Shown: one piece after another, positions 35,381 to 43,347 of the stretch
Numbering within the stretch: the first letter of the stretch is position 1
Layout: each line of letters opens with the position of its first letter
Assembly: GCA_016194905.1 (NCBI GenBank)
Contig: JACQAP010000028.1
Span: 124,001 to 188,000 of the forward strand
Length of the DNA stretch: 64,000 nucleotides
Direction: 5' to 3'
Source: Betaproteobacteria bacterium
Lineage (GTDB): Bacteria > Pseudomonadota > Gammaproteobacteria > Burkholderiales > JACQAP01
Translations under genes and position numbers: made by a program
The notes under the pieces: model-generated
Told to the model about the DNA's origin: nothing
The model's database searches: none
The model's input: only the letters and a program-made list of their open reading frames with translations

Positions 35381-35988
35381 AGGATTCCGGCCCCGGCTGG
35401 AGTGCCGCACCGTGGGCGCTGGGCCTGCTGCAGTTGCGTGAAGATCCGCAGTACCGGCGCATACCAATTGAACGCCGCGCCGCGCTGGTCGAGACCGCTC
35501 TCGAAGACGGGCGCTCGCTGGCCGATCGGACTCGCGATCTATGGGGGTCGGATCCGATGAACATCGCGGCGCGCTGCAATGTGCCGGTGATCCACAGCGA
35601 AAACGAGGCCGGATTCGGCAGCACGATCGTCCATGCCGAGTATCGGACGCGCTCGCCGTCGATCACGCTTTATCTGCCGGCGATCCGGCGGCTCGACCGG
35701 TTGGTCTCGGAACAAGGCGCCCAGGACCGCCTCGGCATTCACCGAACGGCACCGGTATTTCTGGCACACGAGCTCTATCATCACTTCGACTGTACGCACG
35801 GCAGCGCGCCGTTGAGCCGGCGGCATCGGGTACGACTTTTCAGCATCGGTCCGTGGAGTTGGACTTCCGGCCTTTCCAGTCTGTCCGAGATCGCCGCCGG
35901 TGCCTTCGCGCAGCGACTGCTCGGTCTGTCGTTTCATCCAAAGCTGCTCGACCTGCTCCTTGCCCACGACGGGAGCCAGGCCGGTTAG
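35377..35988 (+). CDS. ImmA/IrrE-like putative zinc metalloprotease coupled to HyuA
   Basis: A 203-residue protein, start GTG overlapping the HyuA stop (GTGA). It contains HExxH at residues 131-135 (FLAHELYHHFD) and, 36 residues later, E171 in SLSEIAAGAFAQRLLGL. This spacing and the E-x-x-A-x-x-FA-x-x-LL pattern match the ImmA/IrrE (DUF955) gluzincins, where the Glu is the third zinc ligand. The usual ImmA partner, an HTH repressor, is absent. No signal peptide or membrane helix is seen, so it is cytoplasmic. What it cleaves is unknown; it could process or regulate the coupled hydantoinase or use the zinc site for another hydrolysis. Family assignment is from motif recognition only. Confidence 0.7.
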   Translation: MKDSGPGWSAAPWALGLLQLREDPQYRRIPIERRAALVETALEDGRSLADRTRDLWGSDPMNIAARCNVPVIHSENEAGFGSTIVHAEYRTRSPSITLYLPAIRRLDRLVSEQGAQDRLGIHRTAPVFLAHELYHHFDCTHGSAPLSRRHRVRLFSIGPWSWTSGLSSLSEIAAGAFAQRLLGLSFHPKLLDLLLAHDGSQAG

Positions 35989-36035
35989 CCACAGAATCCC
36001 CCGTGGCTCAAACTAAAGGTGGAGAGCGAGAGAGA

Positions 36036-37139
36036 ATGAAGTTTCGCGCAGCAGTACTGAACAAAGTCAACGAGCCGATGACGCTCGACACGCTCGAGAT
36101 GGCGCCGTTGTCTCCGACCGATGTTCTGGTCAAGGTCAAGGCCAGCGGGCTTTGCCATACCGATCTGGAAGTCATCCAGGGATCGCTGGCTTATCCGTTG
36201 CCGATCGTGCTCGGCCATGAAGGGGCCGGCTTTGTCGAGGCAGTCGGAAGCGATGTGACGCAGGTCAAAATCGGCGATCACGTCATCTGTTCCTGGAATC
36301 CGCATTGCGGACACTGTTTCTACTGTGAACGCGATTTGCCTATCCTGTGCGAGCCCTTCGCACGCAACCAGCCGAAAGGCTTTCTGCTCGACGGACGTTC
36401 GCGCATGAAACGAGACGGCGACCAGGTCCATCATTACTCGGTGACGTCCACGCACGCGGAGTATACGGTCGTGCCCGAATCCGGTGCGATCCCGATCCCG
36501 CGGGAGATCCCGTTCGATCGCGCCTGTATCATCGGCTGCGGGGTGATGACCGGCGTTGGCGCAGCGGTACGCAAGGCGAAAGTCGAGGCCGGAGCCAATG
36601 TGGTCGTGATCGGTTGCGGCGCGGTCGGGTTGAACGTCCTGCAGGGCGCGAAGCTCGCGGATGCCGGCAGGATCATCGCGGTTGACGTGGGCAAAGCCAA
36701 GCTCGATCGTGCCGTGCAGTTCGGCGCCACGCATACCGTCGACGGCTCGGTTGGAAACGCCCTGGACCAGATCAAGGCGCTGACCATCGGTCGCGGTGCG
36801 GACTATGTGTTCGAAGCGGCCGGCAACAAGAGTACTTTCCGATTCTCCGTCGAAGCGGTGCGCCCGGGCGGGCAAGTCGTCTGGCTCGGCAAGATCAACG
36901 TCAACGAGGACGTCAGCTTCCGCTGGGGTGCGCTGATGGGCGAGAAACGCATCGTGCGCTCCAGCTATGGCGACGCGCGCCCCCGCCGCGACTTCCCATG
37001 GATCGCCAATGAATATCTCAAGGGCAGGCTCAAACTGGATGAGCTGATCACGAACCGCATCAGGCTGGATCAGATCAACGACGGCTTCGCCTCTCTCGCC
37101 CGCGGCGAAGGCATTCGCACTGTCGTCATGTTTGACTAA
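36036..37139 (+). CDS. Zn-dependent alcohol dehydrogenase (class III-like)
   Basis: A 367-residue medium-chain dehydrogenase. Catalytic zinc ligands C40, H61 and E62 (GLCHTD, GHEGAG), with the later C in IIGCGVMTG; structural zinc Cys at 91, 94, 97 and 105; NAD fold VIGCGAVGLN at about 191-200. Compared with FrmA it is more distant from true glutathione-formaldehyde dehydrogenases and resembles the aryl- or allyl-alcohol branch. The ATG at 36036 is chosen since GGTGGAGAG precedes it; the frame is open upstream across the metalloprotease gene but unlike protein. It probably oxidises an alcohol formed in the cluster pathway. Element A copy 2 follows the stop codon. Confidence 0.9.
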   Translation: MKFRAAVLNKVNEPMTLDTLEMAPLSPTDVLVKVKASGLCHTDLEVIQGSLAYPLPIVLGHEGAGFVEAVGSDVTQVKIGDHVICSWNPHCGHCFYCERDLPILCEPFARNQPKGFLLDGRSRMKRDGDQVHHYSVTSTHAEYTVVPESGAIPIPREIPFDRACIIGCGVMTGVGAAVRKAKVEAGANVVVIGCGAVGLNVLQGAKLADAGRIIAVDVGKAKLDRAVQFGATHTVDGSVGNALDQIKALTIGRGADYVFEAAGNKSTFRFSVEAVRPGGQVVWLGKINVNEDVSFRWGALMGEKRIVRSSYGDARPRRDFPWIANEYLKGRLKLDELITNRIRLDQINDGFASLARGEGIRTVVMFD

Positions 37140-37146
37140 GTGTAAA

Positions 37147-37327
37147 CCCAACACAGCAGCTTCAGCCGTAAGTGTTTCACCTTAAGAGACAGAGAGCACA
37201 GAGAACACGGAGAAAGAAAGAGCGAATGAAATTGGAAATCCGCAACTCTGAGCAGCTATCGAATTTCGGTGTGACATCGCTCAAATCGATACAGAAATCC
37301 ATTCCTCTGTGCCTCTGTGTTGGGCGT
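37147..37327. repeat. Palindromic intergenic element, family A, copy 2
   Basis: The left arm (37147-37210) begins CCCAACACAGCAGCTTCAGC, continues GTAAGTGTTTCACCTTAAG and ends in ACAGAGAGCACAGAG units. The right arm (about 37304-37326) has CCTCTGTGCCTCTGTGTTGGGCG. The spacer is about 95 bases and unlike that of copy 1. It lies seven bases after the dehydrogenase stop and eight bases before the MetX-like start. Confidence 0.85.
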
Positions 37328-37334
37328 AGACAGC

Positions 37335-38396
37335 ATGATCCGGTTTAACCATCCGCCACTGGCTACTGGGCAGATCGACGCGGAGCACCGCATCGCGGAG
37401 CTTGGCGATTTCGAGCTGGAGTCGGGCGAAACCATATGCGACTACCGGCAATCCTACGTTACCCACGGCGAGCTCAACCGCGAGAAATCGAATGCCGTGC
37501 TGGTCTGCATCTCTCTGACCGGCAACCACCACCGGCTCGATTTCCTGATCGGACCGGGCAAGGCTCTCGATCCCGCGCATTGCTTCATTATCGCAGCCGA
37601 CCCAATCTCCAACGGTCTCTCGACATCTCCATCGAACAGCGAGCACCAGCCGGGGATGCGTTTCCCGCGTTTTACGATCCGCGACATGGTCGAGAGCCAG
37701 TACCGCCTGTTGACTCGGCAGTTCGGAATTTCCCGCCTGCAGGCGGTCATCGGTGCCTCGATGGGCGGCATGCAGGCCCTGCAATGGGCGGTGAGTCACC
37801 CGCTGACCATGCACGCCTGCGTGGCGATGACGCCGATGGCGAGAACATCTCCCTGGGCGGTGCTGGTGACCGAGACGGCGCGTTCCTGCCTGATGGCCGA
37901 TACGGCCTGGACCGGCGACGGTTTCAGCGCCGTACCGGAGAAAGGCTGGCGTGCCTACACCGGTTTGATGACGGTGTTGTTGAGCCGGACACCGGCTGCG
38001 CTTGCGGAATTCCTGCCGGATTGTGCCGAGGCGCATCTGTGGTTCGAAAAAATCCGCGCGCAAAACCGCACAAACGGCTTCGATGCACACGATTACCTGT
38101 ATCAGTCGTGGGCCTACGAAGCGCACGACGTGGGAACAACGACGGGCTTCGAGGGCGACACCGACGCCGCTCTGGCTTCGATCAAGGCAAAGACGCTGGT
38201 TCTCGCCCCGCCGCTCGATCTGTTCAATCCCGCGGAAGCCGCTCGCGCCGCCGCCGCCAAGATACCCGGCGCGCAGTTCATCGAGATTCCCTCGGTACAG
38301 GGACATCAGGCCGCAACCAGTCTGAAGGCGGAAGACGCGGCGTTCCTGAATCGTGTCCTCCGTGGTTCAGGATTTTTCGTAAGGAGAAAACCATGA
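37335..38396 (+). CDS. Alpha/beta hydrolase, homoserine O-acetyltransferase (MetX)-like
   Basis: A 353-residue alpha/beta-hydrolase of the MetX type. Nucleophile region VIGASMGGMQALQWAV with the Ser in GASMG, the lid segments typical of MetX (HLWFEKIRAQNRTNGFDAHDYLYQSWAYEAHDVG), then the acid in LVLAPPLDLFNPAEAA and His in GHQAATS. Relatives outside methionine synthesis act as esterases or acyltransferases in catabolism; the surroundings favour that. The ATG at 37335 directly follows element A and has no recognisable ribosome site. Its stop overlaps the NIPSNAP fragment start (ATGA). Confidence 0.85.
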   Translation: MIRFNHPPLATGQIDAEHRIAELGDFELESGETICDYRQSYVTHGELNREKSNAVLVCISLTGNHHRLDFLIGPGKALDPAHCFIIAADPISNGLSTSPSNSEHQPGMRFPRFTIRDMVESQYRLLTRQFGISRLQAVIGASMGGMQALQWAVSHPLTMHACVAMTPMARTSPWAVLVTETARSCLMADTAWTGDGFSAVPEKGWRAYTGLMTVLLSRTPAALAEFLPDCAEAHLWFEKIRAQNRTNGFDAHDYLYQSWAYEAHDVGTTTGFEGDTDAALASIKAKTLVLAPPLDLFNPAEAARAAAAKIPGAQFIEIPSVQGHQAATSLKAEDAAFLNRVLRGSGFFVRRKP

Positions 38397-38485
38397 TCGT
38401 CGATCACCGCACCTACAATGTGAAGATGGGCAAGCTCAACGAGTTCCTGAAACTTTACGAGACCGAATTTCGAGGAGCCGTATGA
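38393..38485 (+). pseudogene. Truncated NIPSNAP-family gene (30 residues left)
   Basis: An open frame coupled to the preceding gene by ATGA encodes MIVDHRTYNVKMGKLNEFLKL and nine more residues. This is the start of a NIPSNAP domain (RTYxVKxGKLxEFLxLYE), normally about 100 residues. After YETE the sequence ends in FRGAV and stops, the GGAG of the last codons serving as ribosome site for the next gene. It looks like an internal deletion that removed the rest of the domain. It may still be translated. Confidence 0.75.
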
Positions 38486-38895
38486 AAACCGCAATTTTTC
38501 TTGCTGTTGTTTTTGTCATGGCCTCATCTGCGCATGCTGGAGGTGAATCGTCAGACATCGTGGGCAAGTGGACCTGGACCCGGGCCGAGAACGCCTGTAC
38601 GGAAGTCTATGACTACCGGCCCGATGGCACGCTCTATGTGGAGAGCGGCACCGAGAAAACGGATAACACCTATTCGATCGCTTCTTCGCCGGATCAGAAC
38701 GGATTCTTCAAGATGGTGCTGAAGATCGTGAGAGACTACAGCGGAAAGGACTGCGCAGATTCGGATGAAGACAGCACCGGCCAGGAGAATACGGTCTATA
38801 TCCTGTTTCACTCCTCCAGGTCGATACACGCCGTATGTCGGGATCCGAATCTCGATGCATGCTATGGCCCGCTGCATAGAATAAAGGAAGAATGA
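38482..38895 (+). CDS. Small secreted protein, unknown function
   Basis: A 137-residue exported protein: signal peptide residues 1-19 (cleavage at AHAG). The mature part is predicted beta-rich (IVGKWTWTRAENACTEVYDYRPDGTLYVESG), reminiscent of small lipocalin-like repeats, and has four Cys that could form two disulfides. GGAG lies six bases before the ATG, inside the NIPSNAP remnant. I do not recognise the family. Confidence 0.75.
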   Translation: MKTAIFLAVVFVMASSAHAGGESSDIVGKWTWTRAENACTEVYDYRPDGTLYVESGTEKTDNTYSIASSPDQNGFFKMVLKIVRDYSGKDCADSDEDSTGQENTVYILFHSSRSIHAVCRDPNLDACYGPLHRIKEE

Positions 38896-38946
38896 CTTTC
38901 TCCTGCCGTTGGTGTCCTGCCTTGATTGACTGATCGCCGGCAATCG

Positions 38947-39420
38947 ATGTCAAAAACCGAAATCCAGCCATTCCAGTCCACGACCGACGCCGAATGGGCG
39001 GCGAGGATCATGGCCGGGTCCGAGCCGTGGGTTACGCTTGGCACCGGCTATGAACGCAGCCTTCATTTTCTGAGCAACGCTTCGCAAGAGCGTTTTCTGG
39101 CGAAAGTGGCCGGTGAGCCCGCCGGATTCCTGATGATCAGCATGCAGGGCGCGTTCGTCGGCTACATTCAGCTCCTCGGGGTGGCGCGCAATTTTCGTGG
39201 TCGCGGTGTCGGCAGAGCCCTCATCGAACACGCCGAGCAGCGCATTTTCCGCGAGACACCGAATGTATTCATCTGTGTGTCGGACTTCAATCAGGAGGCG
39301 CAGCGCTTTTACGCAAAGACGGGTTACCAGCGGGTCGGCGAATTGACCGACTTCATCATCGCCGGACACTCCGAAATCCTGCTGCGCAAGACCATCGGTC
39401 CGATCCGCGCAAAGGCATGA
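38947..39420 (+). CDS. GNAT-family N-acetyltransferase
   Basis: A 157-residue acetyl-CoA transferase. Motif A is LLGVARNFRGRGVGRALIEHAEQRIF (Q/RxxGxG/A pattern), the beta bulge is FICVSDFNQEAQRFYAKTGYQRVGEL. The acceptor is unknown. ATG at 38947 is preferred; an in-frame TTG seven codons earlier is possible. It lies 51 bases after the secreted-protein gene. Confidence 0.88.
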   Translation: MSKTEIQPFQSTTDAEWAARIMAGSEPWVTLGTGYERSLHFLSNASQERFLAKVAGEPAGFLMISMQGAFVGYIQLLGVARNFRGRGVGRALIEHAEQRIFRETPNVFICVSDFNQEAQRFYAKTGYQRVGELTDFIIAGHSEILLRKTIGPIRAKA

Positions 39421-39464
39421 AAGCGACGCTCTCGGTGTGTCCGGAACGGGGAAAAGGAACGCGA

Positions 39465-39686
39465 ATGAAATTCACAGCTTCACGCTCGAGCTTGGCAATC
39501 CTGGTTTCAGCACTTGTTCTGGCTGCTTGCAGCGGCAGGCAGATATACGAGTCGGCAGCAGGTTGGCGGCAGAACGAGTGCCAGAAGATCCTCGAAAGCG
39601 CTGACCGGGCTTGATGCATGGAGACGGCCAACAAGGATTACGACACGTACAGCAAACAGAAGTCTGCATCGCCGGATCAGCCGTGA
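39465..39686 (+). pseudogene. Small lipoprotein gene interrupted by an in-frame TGA
   Basis: From ATG 39465 (AAGGAA upstream) the frame gives a lipoprotein signal with lipobox LAAC (Cys near residue 22), then SGRQIYESAAGWRQNECQK and stops at TGA 39612-39614 after ADRA. The same frame continues directly as CMETANKDYDTYSKQKSASP and ends at TGA 39684. The continuation looks like the natural C-terminus (Cys-Met-x-x-Ala-Asn, Asp-Tyr), so a CGA-to-TGA change of an arginine codon is the simplest reading. The short 49-residue product could still be made. The family resembles small lipoproteins of proteobacteria but I cannot name it. Confidence 0.7.
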
Positions 39687-39777
39687 GACAGGTTGCGATT
39701 CCCTAAGGGAAATCGGCGGCTGATTTTGATTGCGGCTCGCTATGGGCAGGGATTGCCGATGTCTCTAGAATGCCGGC

Positions 39778-41022
39778 ATGAAAAAAGCCATCCTGACCGG
39801 CGTTGCCTGCCTACTGCTGCCGGGTTGTCAGTCGTTCGACAAGACCCTGGACTCCGCCGATCGTGCCGTCGCGGTCGCCAGGACCCCGACGGCAAGAACC
39901 ATCGCCGACATTGCCAAGTCCGACAATCGCGAGGCCGCCATCCGCGAGGGCCTCAAGCGCCGGGCCGAGCTCTACGAACGCGACCCGCAGGTCATGATCA
40001 GCGACCTCCGCGGGTTGAAGCGCGACTACGACAATCTGGTGTCAGTGCTTACCGGCAACGTCAACCGCAACTGGGGGAAAAAGGAAACGAAACTGCCCAG
40101 CCGTACCAGTTACATCAAGTACACGCAAAACTACAAGAGCCGCGCAATCGTCGACTTCGACGCCGGCACGGTCACCGTGGAAACGGTGGACGACAAGGAC
40201 CCGCGGAGCAGCCTCAAGAACGCAATCGTGACCACGCTGCTGACGCCGGATGATCCGCGGGCAGTCGATCTGTTTTCGGACAAATCCGTCACCCTCAGCG
40301 GTGCCAGGGAACCTTATCTTCTGGGACTGGTGCAGGATCAGCGCGGGAAATCCATCGCGACACCGGCGCAAGCCGAGAGCTTCGCGGACTACCTGCTGGA
40401 GAAGCAGGCAACGACCCGGAAAGTCGATGTGCAGGAGGGCGCGAAGGATGCGCTGTACGTCACGGTCGCGATGGTGGCGAACTTTCAGAACAGACAGGCC
40501 GAGAAGTATCGGGACATCGTGAGCAAGTACGCCGCGCAGTACAAGGTGAGCCCGAGCCTCGTTTACGCGGTGATTCGCACCGAGAGCAATTTCAATCCGT
40601 TCGCCGTGAGTCCGGCGCCGGCGTACGGAATGATGCAACTGGTGCCTTCGAGCGGCGGGCGTGAAGCCTATCGCACCGTCAAGAGTCGCGACGAAATGCC
40701 CACGAAGGACTATCTGTTCGACGCGGAAAACAACATCGAACTCGGCACGGCTTATCTCGGCGTTCTGTCTTCCAAACAACTCGACTACGTGACCAATGCG
40801 ACATCGCGCGAGTACTGCGTGATTTCCGCGTACAACACCGGCCCGTCGAACGTCCTGAAAGCCTTCTCCAGGGACAAGGTTGCGGCCGTCAACAGCATCA
40901 ATGGTCTCGAGCCCCCCGGCGTCTACGAGAAGCTGCGGACCGGCCTGCCCCATGAAGAAACCCGGCAATACCTGGTCCGGGTCGTGGGCTATCGCAAGCA
41001 GTTCCTGAACTTGGGCAAGTAG
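39778..41022 (+). CDS. mltC: Membrane-bound lytic murein transglycosylase C-like
   Basis: A 414-residue lipoprotein (lipobox LLPGC, C17). It has the MltC N-terminal domain (DUF3393; about 60-230, including NWGKKETKLPSRTSYIKYTQNYKSRAIVDFD) followed by a lysozyme-like SLT domain with catalytic E269 in IRTESNFNPFAVSPAPAYGMMQLVP and later YLGVLSS and SAYNTGPSNVLKAF. It cleaves the MurNAc-GlcNAc bond in peptidoglycan with formation of the anhydro sugar, acting from the inner face of the outer membrane. Monocistronic as far as can be seen. Confidence 0.9.
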   Translation: MKKAILTGVACLLLPGCQSFDKTLDSADRAVAVARTPTARTIADIAKSDNREAAIREGLKRRAELYERDPQVMISDLRGLKRDYDNLVSVLTGNVNRNWGKKETKLPSRTSYIKYTQNYKSRAIVDFDAGTVTVETVDDKDPRSSLKNAIVTTLLTPDDPRAVDLFSDKSVTLSGAREPYLLGLVQDQRGKSIATPAQAESFADYLLEKQATTRKVDVQEGAKDALYVTVAMVANFQNRQAEKYRDIVSKYAAQYKVSPSLVYAVIRTESNFNPFAVSPAPAYGMMQLVPSSGGREAYRTVKSRDEMPTKDYLFDAENNIELGTAYLGVLSSKQLDYVTNATSREYCVISAYNTGPSNVLKAFSRDKVAAVNSINGLEPPGVYEKLRTGLPHEETRQYLVRVVGYRKQFLNLGK

Positions 41023-41135
41023 GCCACGCAAGGCCCGCAGGTCCGGGATCCGGGGGGCGCGAAGTTGTCGCGCTTGCCACCGGAGTTGACCTTGGCATAT
41101 CGTGTGCGGCACCGGAACCCGGGAGGAAGCGTCCG

Positions 41136-42197
41136 ATCGCCTCATCGCGCACTATCGAGCATCGCAAGGCGGCCAGCCGTGCCGGACTCAACTACGTGAC
41201 CGACGGCGTGGCCGGCATTACCCGGCGGCGTGCAGGCAAGGGCTGGACTTTCCTCGGGCCCGGCGGTGTGCGCATCAGCGATCCCGACGAGCGCCGCCGC
41301 ATCAACTCTCTGGTCATTCCCCCGGCCTGGACCGACGTCTGGATCAGCCCCGATCCGAAAGGCCACATCCAGGCCACGGCGCGCGACGCCCGCGGCAGAA
41401 AGCAGTACCGTTACCATGCGCGCTATCGCGATGCGCGCGACCAGTCGAAGTTCCGTCACATGCTCGAGTTGAGCGAAGTGCTGCCCGCCATTCGCGAGCG
41501 TGCGGAGCGCGATTTGCGCGCGCCGGAACTCAGCCGGCGCCAGATCCTCGCCACCGTCGTGCAGTTGCTGGACAAGACGCTGATCCGCGTCGGTAACGAC
41601 GAGTACGCGCGCGAGAACCGCTCCTACGGACTGACCACGCTGCGCATGCAGCACGTGCAGGTAAACGGCTCCAGACTGAGCTTCAGCTTCCGTGGCAAGA
41701 GCGGCGTGCAGCACGCGGTATCCGTAACCGACCGGCGCATCGCGCGCGTCGTACAACGCTGCCAGGATTTGCCTGGCCAGGAGCTGTTCCAGTATCTGGA
41801 TGGTGCCGGCAAGCGGGAAACGGTCACATCCGACGACGTGAATGCCTATCTTCGTGAAATCTGCGGTCGCAATATCACCGCGAAAGACTTCCGCACCTGG
41901 GGCGGCACCATGCTCGCCGGCGTGGAACTGCGCGAGATGGGTGCGGCGTCCACGCAACGCGAGGCGAAACGCAACATCATTCGTGCGATCGATGGAGTCG
42001 CGGAGCGACTCGGCAATACGCGCTCAGTGTGCCGCAAGTACTACGTTCATCCCGCGCTGGTCCATGCTTATTTGCAAGGGCTCGTCCCGGGCCCGTCCGC
42101 GAACGTTTCGCCACGCCAGAATCGCCGCCGCCGGCCGATCCCGGCGCTGCGGCGTGACGAGGTGGCGATCCTGCAATTCCTGCAGGAGGTCCTGTGA
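41136..42197 (+). CDS. DNA topoisomerase IB (start codon uncertain)
   Basis: A type IB topoisomerase, poxvirus/bacterial type, that relaxes DNA through a 3'-phosphotyrosine. Catalytic regions are KQYRYHARYR, the helix RTWGGT (Arg of the active site) and VCRKYYVHP with the nucleophilic Tyr. The family N-terminus (A-x-R-A-G-L-x-Y-V) is encoded upstream of the only standard start (GTG 41196), which has no ribosome site. In frame, a strong GGGAGGAAG (41121-41129) precedes ATC at 41136 by about nine bases, and no ATG, GTG or TTG lies between. I therefore place the probable start at the ATC (354 codons including stop), as either a rare AUC start or a mutated ATG. If GTG is used the protein has 333 residues. 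Confidence 0.8.
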   Translation: MASSRTIEHRKAASRAGLNYVTDGVAGITRRRAGKGWTFLGPGGVRISDPDERRRINSLVIPPAWTDVWISPDPKGHIQATARDARGRKQYRYHARYRDARDQSKFRHMLELSEVLPAIRERAERDLRAPELSRRQILATVVQLLDKTLIRVGNDEYARENRSYGLTTLRMQHVQVNGSRLSFSFRGKSGVQHAVSVTDRRIARVVQRCQDLPGQELFQYLDGAGKRETVTSDDVNAYLREICGRNITAKDFRTWGGTMLAGVELREMGAASTQREAKRNIIRAIDGVAERLGNTRSVCRKYYVHPALVHAYLQGLVPGPSANVSPRQNRRRRPIPALRRDEVAILQFLQEVL

Positions 42198-42354
42198 GTC
42201 GCTTGGCGGCTCATTTGTGCATGCGTTGTCGTCGGGTCGCGACAACAGGGAGGCGGACCCTTGATGATTTTGTGATTGCCATGAAGCAGATGAAGTGTCC
42301 GGCGCAATCCTTGCATCGGCAAGCAGAATATTCTAATGCCGTGCGACTATCGCC

Positions 42355-42663
42355 ATGACCCAGGACGTCGGAAATTCCGAACTCACTCCCGCCGACATTC
42401 CCTCGTTCAAGGAAGTCTGGACGCGCATCGAGCCGTTTGCGCTGACTTTCGATGGATTCAAGTATTGGGGATCGGTGGAGAAATGCGCCGAGGTCGCGCA
42501 GGCAAAGCGACCGGGTTCGCTGACTGAACTCAGGACCTGCTTGTTCTACGAGGCGAGGCGTTGGAAGCTTGCCGGGAAATCGCCGGATGCGGCGTCCATG
42601 AAGTATATCCGCGCACTGATCTATGCGATCAGGGAGAAGGTCAACGGCGGGGATACGAGATAG
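42355..42663 (+). CDS. Hypothetical protein
   Basis: A 102-residue soluble protein, mostly helical by composition (FKEVWTRIEPFALTFDGFKYWGSVEKCAEVA, then LTELRTCLFYEARRWKLAGKSPDAASMKYIRALIYAIREKV). Codon use resembles neighbouring genes, supporting that it is real. No motif is recognised and the ribosome site is poor. A family C element follows the stop codon. Confidence 0.6.
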   Translation: MTQDVGNSELTPADIPSFKEVWTRIEPFALTFDGFKYWGSVEKCAEVAQAKRPGSLTELRTCLFYEARRWKLAGKSPDAASMKYIRALIYAIREKVNGGDTR

Positions 42664-42666
42664 GGA

Positions 42667-42850
42667 AGGAACGAGAGGCTAGAGGAGAAGCAGGGACTAA
42701 GGGCTAGGGAGAAACGTAGTTCCTACACGATGCCATGCAATGATTTGTTGAGCAAAACGACAGAAACGAGGTCGAAGTTCTTGAAGCTTCTCGTTTGAGA
42801 CGGTCCAATCCCTAGCCCCTAGCCCCTAGCCCCTAGCCCCTAGCCCCTAG
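42667..42850. repeat. Palindromic intergenic element, family C, copy 2
   Basis: The left arm (about 42674-42710) carries GAGGCTAGAGG, GCAGGGACTA and GGGCTAGGG. The right arm (about 42803-42850) has CCAATCC and seven CTAGCCCC-type units. The spacer (about 90 bases) includes TTTGAGACGG, a short word also found at 59170 and 60256. The last CTAG supplies the stop codon (TAG on the minus strand) of the next gene. Confidence 0.9.
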
Positions 42851-43347
42851 CGCGCAAAGCGCGCGGCCCTGCGCTTGCCGGACGAGTAGGCGGGTCGGCT
42901 GGGTAACTTGTACTGCGGCTTTTTCTCCGGCAGTTGTGGATTGCGTTTTTCCTGCTGCGCTTCAAGTGTTCCCTTGTCTTCCACATCGGCGTCCCCGCTA
43001 GTGAATGCTTCAGCGGCGGATTCGGCCGGCGGCACTATCTCTTCTTCATCCGCGTATTTGCGCGCCGGCCGGTGCTCGTCGCGGCCCGCCATCGAGGGCT
43101 CTTGCCCGGGACGCGTCGAGAATACCGGGTAGTCCGGCCTGACTTCGATGTCCAGCTTGGCTGGCATCCCGGGTTCGATGCTTTTGCTCCACAGCTTGAG
43201 TGGCCCCCCGCTGCTGAGTTTGCCCTGCGCGAAACCCATATCGATGAAGATATGCTCTTCGATCATGTCGGGCTCCGGCGCAGGACGGCGGGCGCGGGCG
43301 GCGAACCAGCCGCGGTAGTAGGCATTGCGAAATTCAACTAGGGTCAT
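42847..43347 (-). CDS. Hypothetical protein whose end lies in a repeat element
   Basis: A 166-residue protein. The N-terminal half is folded-looking (EFRNAYYRGWFAARARRPAPEPDMIEEHIFIDMGF and WSKSIEPGMPAKLDIEVRPDYPVF), while the C-terminal half is charged, low-complexity and rich in Glu, Pro and Lys, ending in an Arg/Ala-rich tail. The stop codon TAG is part of the family C repeat, so the original C-terminus may have been changed by the element. No ribosome site is evident and no family is recognised. Confidence 0.55.
   Translation of the reverse strand: MTLVEFRNAYYRGWFAARARRPAPEPDMIEEHIFIDMGFAQGKLSSGGPLKLWSKSIEPGMPAKLDIEVRPDYPVFSTRPGQEPSMAGRDEHRPARKYADEEEIVPPAESAAEAFTSGDADVEDKGTLEAQQEKRNPQLPEKKPQYKLPSRPAYSSGKRRAARFAR

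Noticed and set aside
33173-35467. 764-codon minus-strand open frame opposite hyuA
   Set aside because: High-GC codon bias on the real strand produces such shadows; composition (His, Arg, Ala) is not protein-like, and the plus-strand protein has clear domains.
35541-36035. N-terminal extension of the Zn-alcohol dehydrogenase
   Set aside because: The extension overlaps the coupled metalloprotease gene in another frame, is Arg-rich and not family-like; a ribosome site precedes 36036.
39612-39614. Selenocysteine codon
   Set aside because: No SECIS-like hairpin directly after the TGA and no redox family; an Arg-to-stop change is simpler.
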